Shown piece after piece: positions 58,101-64,000 of a DNA stretch of 64,000 nt. The notes under the pieces are model-generated. The model was not told the origin of the DNA and ran no database searches. It worked only from the letters and a program-made list of their open reading frames with translations. Origin of the DNA: Rhizophagus clarus (Eukaryota > Glomeromycota > Glomeromycetes > Glomerales > Glomeraceae); NCBI GenBank assembly GCA_015698045.1, contig BLAL01000244.1:372001-436000 (forward strand), given 5' to 3'. A program made the translations under genes and the position numbers. Each line of letters opens with the position of its first letter. The first letter of the stretch is position 1.

Positions 58101-60199
58101 ACCGGTTTCAAAATTGTTCCAGTATCCTTTATTCGTATATGCAACAAATACCAATTAAATAATATCTTATAACGTATTAGTTTCGCTTTATACTATTAAA
58201 AAAATGAAATAAATGAACGAATAAGATTACGGGATTCAAATAATTAAAAAAAAAAAGGATCATCATAAACCCTTTTTGTTTTGTTTGCTTGGTAACACGT
58301 TATTTACATAAGAAAAAAAAGGCGGCAATATCTTGTGTAATGTCTCATGGATTACAAAGCAACATTGCTTTATAAATTAAAAATTAGACCTTTCCAATAT
58401 TCCAAATTAGATATAATAAATTAGGGGAAGGTGGAGAGAAAGTTCAATGGTATGTTTTATTAGTTCATTTAAAATTTATTACAACATTATCTCTTTTAAA
58501 ATCAGGTATAAAATAGTCAAACAAAAATTGATGTTTTCAACACTTATGAATACATTGTACGTTGTATTCGGTTTACGGAAATTTTTTTGATTGACGAAAT
58601 TTTTTTTTTTTTATTTTTAACACGACTTTAAATGTGACTAAATGTGACATTAATTGCATACGATTAAGCCCCATGACGCAGAACAAAAGCGTGCGTGGTA
58701 ACACGAATTTCCAATAAAATATTAGCCATATTATCACAAGACTTGTATCGGAGTTTATTTTATCATTGTCTTAAATGATCCGGGTATTTCAATGCCTTTT
58801 AATTACCGACGAATATCGGCCGAAATTTATGCCGGGTATTTAATTTACCAACTTTTTTAAAAATAGGAAATTGATACCCAATCTCTCTTCTATTTTTAGT
58901 TTTTTTTTAAGTTTCGTTATCTGCATTTATTTTCCAATTTTTATCAAAAAAAGACGGCTCGCTGTTCTTTTTTAATGATTATAATGACAGATATAAAACC
59001 AATATTGTTTCTTTTTTTAAATATCATATTGGAGATTTGGTTGCACAAAAATAAAACGTTTAGCCATTGCCCAACAAGAATTATAATGTTTGTTTATGAC
59101 TATGATATTGTTTGTACAATAATAATCAGCGAGTGTGCATATTATATAAATTCCCGCGCTTTTTTCTTTAAAAAAGAAAAAAGAAAAAAGAAAAGAAATA
59201 ATATCATTAGTAGATTAAATTGAATGGATTTTTTATTATTTTTATTCATACCCGTAACACTTCAACCTGTATCACTATCCACTACTGCATGGTGCATAAA
59301 ACATTCAAACAAAGTTTAACATTTCAAATAACCAAATAAAGCCAATTTTATTATATGTGATCTACATCTTAAAGTAAATATTCGAAATCGATATTTAAAT
59401 ACGGGGTAATTTTTGGCTTTTTTTCTTTTTCTTTTTTTTTTTTTGTTATTATTTATTAAATTTGTACATTTTTTTTTTCTTCCTTGACGTTCAACCAAAA
59501 AGGAATTTTCTTTTAGGTTAACGTTTTTGATGAAAAAAAAAAGGTCACAAACATTCCTGTCACATATCCCTGTAAATCATTCTGTAAATTTTTATAAAAA
59601 GAACAAAGAACAGAAAGGACATTTTTAAAAAAAAATTTTTTTTTTTTTTTTTTTAGACATTATTGAGTGGGAAAAGACGTTAAAATCCCAATAAATCCCA
59701 ATTTAGTAATTAATTTTTTCTAAAAAAAAAAAATTATTTCATTTCTTAATAATTTTTCATTGTAAAAAAAGGATAAATAAATAAAAAATTCTTCAAATCC
59801 TAAAAAAAAAACTTAAGGACAGGATCCCGTTAAAAAAATTTTTTCATTTTTCTTTTTATTTTTTTATATTCATCCCCTATTATTTTTGTCTGGAACGGAA
59901 TGTTGGATTGCGATGAATAAATGAAATTAGAATTAATCCCGATTTTTAGATTTTTAATATCGAGAAATTACATTATTTTTTTCAAAAAAAAAACAAAAAA
60001 AAGTCAACAGTGAACTTCACAAAAAAAAAAAAAAAACTGTAAGAAGTCATAATTTGTTCTCTTAATTGAATCGATTGAACCGAAAAAAAAGAAGTATGAA
60101 AAACTTAATGAAAATTTTTTTTATATTGTGTAGTAACCACAAATAAATTTATTAATAAATAAATAAATAAAATTATTTATTTATTTTATTTTATTGATT
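55151..60199. other. Gene-poor stretch, no supported gene
   Basis: 5 kb of A/T-rich sequence. It contains poly-A tracts (57109-57127, 57671-57690), a patch of repeated AGTTGCG words at about 56880-56935, and one more GGCCAGAATTAAG word (about 55514). The frames at 58975-59223 and 59316-59498 are low-complexity. Dense poly-A/T just before 60200 probably covers the promoter of the next gene. Confidence 0.45.
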
Positions 60200-61431
60200 A
60201 TGGGGAATTGTTTTTGCAAACCAAAATCAAAAAGAAAACCTAAACCTTATCGTCTGCCAACTTCTACCATAGGATCACCAATATCTGACACACATTTAAT
60301 TATTAGTGATGTACTTGATTATGGAAGTAATGATGAATACCGATTCATTGACGGTCGAAGGTTTCATAATGTTGAAAACTCGAAATATTTTCTCCCTTGT
60401 GACGATGATGAATTTGATCGATTATACATAAAACATTATATTTGTAAACACATATGGCAACGAAATTATTCTGCTCCCGTAAAAGAAAGACTAAGTTCTG
60501 GTGGTGCTCATGTCCTAGATGTCGGGTATATAATTTTAAATTTAATTAATACTTTTTCTTAATAATATATATTATATTGATGTATGATATTCTAGTTGCG
60601 GACCAGGAACGTGGTTAATTGAGATGTCAAATGAATTCCCAAAATCACATTTTACTGGGATAGATATTTCGCCGGTTTTCCCCAGAGAAGGTAAACCAGA
60701 TAATGCTGATTTTATGGAAGCTAATATATTAGATGGATTACCATTTGAAGATAATGTTTTTGATTACGTACATATGAGATTTTTGATTACATCTTTTAGC
60801 ACAAATGATTGGAAGGCTGCAATTAATGAAATTATCAGAGTTACAAAATCAGGTGGAATCATCGAGATCGTTGAAGAAGAATTAGAACCAAGGAATGATG
60901 GCCCTATATCAAGATTATTATTTAGCGCACGTAAGTATTTTGTTACGCCAAAGGCTTCACGAGAATATATATATATATATATTTTTTCTAACAAATTTTT
61001 TTTCTTTTATCTAGTTTTAATGGATCTAACATCGAGATGTATTGATTTTACAATATATTCACGCATGCTTGATTTATTGAATGATATTGAAAGTCTTACC
61101 GACGTAAAAAAAGAAGAAATAATGACTCCATACGGTAAATGGGCCGGTAGAATTGGTAGTTTATTATCCGATAATACTGGTAAATAATAATTGATGATGA
61201 GATGTGAAAAAGAAATTTAAAATTTGTAATTTTTTTTTAATGTACTAAAAATTATAATAATTTATAATAATTATAGGATTATTATTCCGTACATTTAAAA
61301 CGAGATTTTTATCTACGCTTGGAGTTGAGAATGAAGTAGAATATGATAAATTGATCGAAGCTTGGTACGAAGAATTGAACGAATATAAACCATATAATGT
61401 TGGATATCGATTTTTGGCAACAAAAAAATAA
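60200..61431 (+). CDS. SAM-dependent methyltransferase (class I), copy 2, with probable N-terminal lipid anchor
   Basis: Exons 60200..60525, 60596..60930, 61015..61179, 61277..61431, giving 326 residues with consistent phases. I use the ATG at 60200; an in-frame TTG upstream would hide the N terminus. The protein begins MGNCFCKPKSKRKPKP: Gly2 in an N-myristoylation context, Cys4 and Cys6 for S-acylation, and a basic run. This combination typically targets the inner plasma membrane (family knowledge). Then come DGRRFHNVENSKYFLP, motif I HVLDVGCGPGTW (about 104-115), TGIDISP (129-135), GLPFEDNVFDYVHMR (156-170) and IRVTKSGGIIEIVEEE (189-204). The sequence TPYGKWAGRIGSLL is typical of this fungal group. 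It is a paralogue of the 31.4-32.7 kb gene, but few introns coincide. The substrate is unknown. Confidence 0.85.
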
Positions 61432-64000
61432 TCGCTTATTCTTTCCCCATCATACACTTATTATATAACAACAAAAGTATTTATAATAACATTCCTTCTT
61501 TTTATTGTACATATTAGAATTTTTTTATACAGTATATATATACAAAAAAAAAAAAAAATCTTGTTTTAAAAAAAAACTTTCATTATCTTTTGTAAAAACT
61601 TCAACCATTTTTATTTATATTCCTTTCTTTTTAAATTACATACATAACTGTATATCATATTATATATATATCAATTCACCATCTGATTTTTTTTAAAAAA
61701 ATTATTCGTATTAGTTTTGCGCTGGTCTTTCTTCTTTTGCAAGAAAAAAAAAAAAAATTCAAACATGTTTCGTTCATTTAATAAATAGAATCCGCAAAAT
61801 TTCTTACCAAAAAAAAGAAACCTTGATTCTTTAATGTTAATATTAAAAAAAGAAATTTTTTGATCTTTTTTGATCTCGTTAACAATATTTATTATAAACA
61901 ATAAGATGTATACATCAATCTTATCTATTTTACAATGAACCTGTGCCATCTCATAAAAGGGTTCACTATAAATTTCTATTTTAATTTTAAAGTTAAACCT
62001 TAATGATAAACCAGGTAAAAGATTCTGTAATAACAGATAATGTTTCAAATTCCCAATTAAAAAAGTATTTCCAAATAAGAATAAAATTTAAGTTCACCAA
62101 AAAAAAAAGTTCTTTGTTTGATTTCATCTAGACTCTGTACTTGAAAGGTGGTACAGGATCGGGGCCATCAAACCGGCATAGATGGAGAGTAATACAGTTT
62201 GCCTAATAGCATGTACGCAGACACAGTAAACATATTTTCAGTATGCCAAGGAATTTTCAAGAATATTTTATTTACGCAATTTTTTTTCAAACTATATTGT
62301 AAACAATAATTGAGTATTTATATTACTAACTGCTAATTTCTGTCATAATAGATCTAAGATATTTTGATAATAAAACCTACAGTACAATAAACCTATTAAT
62401 ATATATATAATTTGTTAATTTATTTTATCAAATTAAAAAATGTAAATCTCTAAGTGAGGTTAGATGGGGTAAAGATTGTGAAATTAATGCTCTTAAAGAA
62501 AATATTAAATCTTTATATTAAACAATTGTTTGAAAATATGAATGTTTTTGGTGTCCATCGATAAAAAGCCAAAGCAAATTTAATTGGTCAATCTGTAATC
62601 ATGTGGTCGCCTATCACTGCAGAAGATTTCCTTCAAAGATTTCGAGAGCAATATAAGAACACAAACACATATACCTTTTAGACAGTGTAAGCTTACTTCC
62701 ATAATACAACTGATACATGTATATATAGATCAAGTCTGAGTGGTTCACTTTCAACAAATAAATTTTTTCTAATTTCATCAATTCCTCCAATCCTGTGCAT
62801 ATCTCCGATCTTAAACTTAAGAATTAAGATCATGATCATGTATTACTACTCAATGTCTCAACCTATTGAGGAAGTATACGAACTGTTAATGAAGTTGATG
62901 ATGAAGAAAAATGAACTCCTTTAAAATGATGATAATTGCTTTAGGTTATAAACTTGTTAAATTCCTTTAGAGTAACATTTATAGGACTACGCATGCGTCT
63001 TAATCTATACTGAATTGTGTAAGCGTGGCCCGATCTTCTTTCGTATTTCATATTTTCACGAGACGGATTTAATTGTTCAAAATAAACATGCTCCAAGATA
63101 TCTACACTTTCAATCGCGTGTTGCAGTTGCAGTGTGTGTTTAACAATTGTTATAACTTTAAAATTTACTTTAAGGGTATTAATTTCAAAATCTTCACACC
63201 ATCTAACGTCGCTTATCGATTCCTTATTGATGTGTGTCTTGTTTTTGAGCTCTGAATATCTTATTCTAAATCAACGTGATTTAGATTAATCGTTATCGTA
63301 GCATATTTATTGACTAAGTACTAAAGATTATTCAAAAAAAATTCCCATTAGATAAACGCGAGGCGCAGTAATTTTAAAAACCGAAATAAAAACAAACCTA
63401 GCGTCAACGATTTAATATTTTATCTTTTCACGTGTTGGAGTTCCTTATAATTCAAAGGTCCTCTAGAACAGAGTAATTTAAACATGGCACATTGAACAAA
63501 AATTACAAAATTATTTTGTTATCGTATCAAACATAAAGTGGGTAAATGAATGAAATACGAATGAAATAATCTTGAAAAATGTGTTTTTTTTTTTTTTATG
63601 GAGAAAGAAGATTGGAATAACAGGTCAAACAGTTTAAATTTTAACCTTATGGTATTTATAATTTTTTTTGGAACCCTTTTTTTTTCTTTCTTTTTTTTAC
63701 ACACTTTTATTGTCACACGTAATGATCTCATTAATATATCAAATTAAATAAGAATCGAATCCATTTTAAAGCTGGAACCTATAACAATCATGCATTAGAT
63801 ATAAATACTGATATCGCTTTATTATTTATTTTGCTGATTTTCGTAATACATTCTGTTTTTTTCTTTTTACATTTAGAATAAAACTAAATCAGATAAAAAG
63901 AACTTGAGAAAATTCGAACAAAAAATGTTTTGTTTATTTATTTGAACGACATTAAATTAATAATAAGCTTATTCCAAATTCTGATATTACATTTAAATAT
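61432..64000. other. Gene-poor right edge, nothing firm
   Basis: 2.6 kb. The frames at 61505-61696, 61671-62048, 63073-63255 and 63519-63731 are low-complexity. A patch at about 62460-62520 (RWGKDCEINALKENIKS) faintly recalls the kinase ribbon WCKDC..LKENF, but too weakly to call. No RNA gene was recognised. Confidence 0.4.

Noticed and set aside
60764-60994. Minus-strand 76-codon frame
   Set aside because: It is the antisense shadow of the second methyltransferase.
62460-62640. Possible further kinase ribbon fragment (RWGKDCEINALKENIKS)
   Set aside because: There is one weak block only, and no NWTSG or downstream block supports it.
1-64000. tRNA or rRNA genes
   Set aside because: Scanning for the tRNA B-box (GGTTCRANNCC) and cloverleaf ends gave nothing convincing by eye. 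A tRNAscan/Infernal run would settle it.
1-64000. CRISPR array or bacterial operon structure
   Set aside because: There are no regularly spaced repeats with unique spacers, and the genes have spliceosomal introns.

Overview
The window is strongly A/T-rich eukaryotic DNA with long poly-A/T tracts, small GT-AG introns (mostly 67-112 nt in the genes resolved here) and sparse genes. The gene families fit an arbuscular mycorrhizal fungus of the Rhizophagus type (Glomeromycotina): Tyr-kinase-like proteins with an N-terminal Cys ribbon and an 'NWTSG' block, F-box proteins, and small multi-exon SAM methyltransferases. The organism assignment is inference from family character, not from a search.

Layout. 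1-1.5 kb: a kinase-like gene running off the left edge, with HGHLHGGN where kinases have HRD. 2-21 kb: a gene-poor stretch of kinase debris (N-terminal ribbon pieces and C-terminal 'LMLQCLD.NPSNRP' pieces on both strands, plus a long kinase pseudogene at 17.2-18.4 kb) and mobile-element remains: a TA-flanked mariner/IS630-like element with a transposase fragment, and two foldback-type elements. A 197-codon unknown ORF is at 20.3 kb. 23.8-25 kb: an intronless F-box-like gene. 26.4-29 kb: two convergent paralogous seven-helix receptor-like genes with identical intron positions. 31.4-32.7 kb: a five-exon methyltransferase. 36.5-38.4 kb: another wrecked kinase, containing a hAT-like element with an 8-bp target duplication. 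40.5-43.7 kb: a 14-exon phospholipase D with a 9-nt microexon supplying the first HKD histidine.

44.3-55.2 kb is the most interesting region: six copies (four full-length loci, one pseudogene, one remnant) of a protein family I cannot name. Each recognisable full copy has a single large exon with a fold resembling a PD-(D/E)XK nuclease (G-D-hhhh..SD.G..hhhE.K), followed after a phase-1 intron by a short exon for an Ala/Gly-rich hydrophobic helix. The E.K signature is kept in three copies and replaced by 'TVNAR' in the two youngest-looking ones. Most copies start with a CxCxxC motif. No NTPase or other domain is visible.

55.2-60.2 kb shows no gene. 60.2-61.4 kb: a second methyltransferase of the same family as the 32-kb gene, beginning MGNCFC followed by a basic stretch, a likely lipid-anchored N terminus. 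61.4-64 kb shows nothing firm.

The intact genes do not form an obvious pathway. The local story is duplication and decay: kinases, receptors, methyltransferases and the nuclease-like family all occur as two or more copies.
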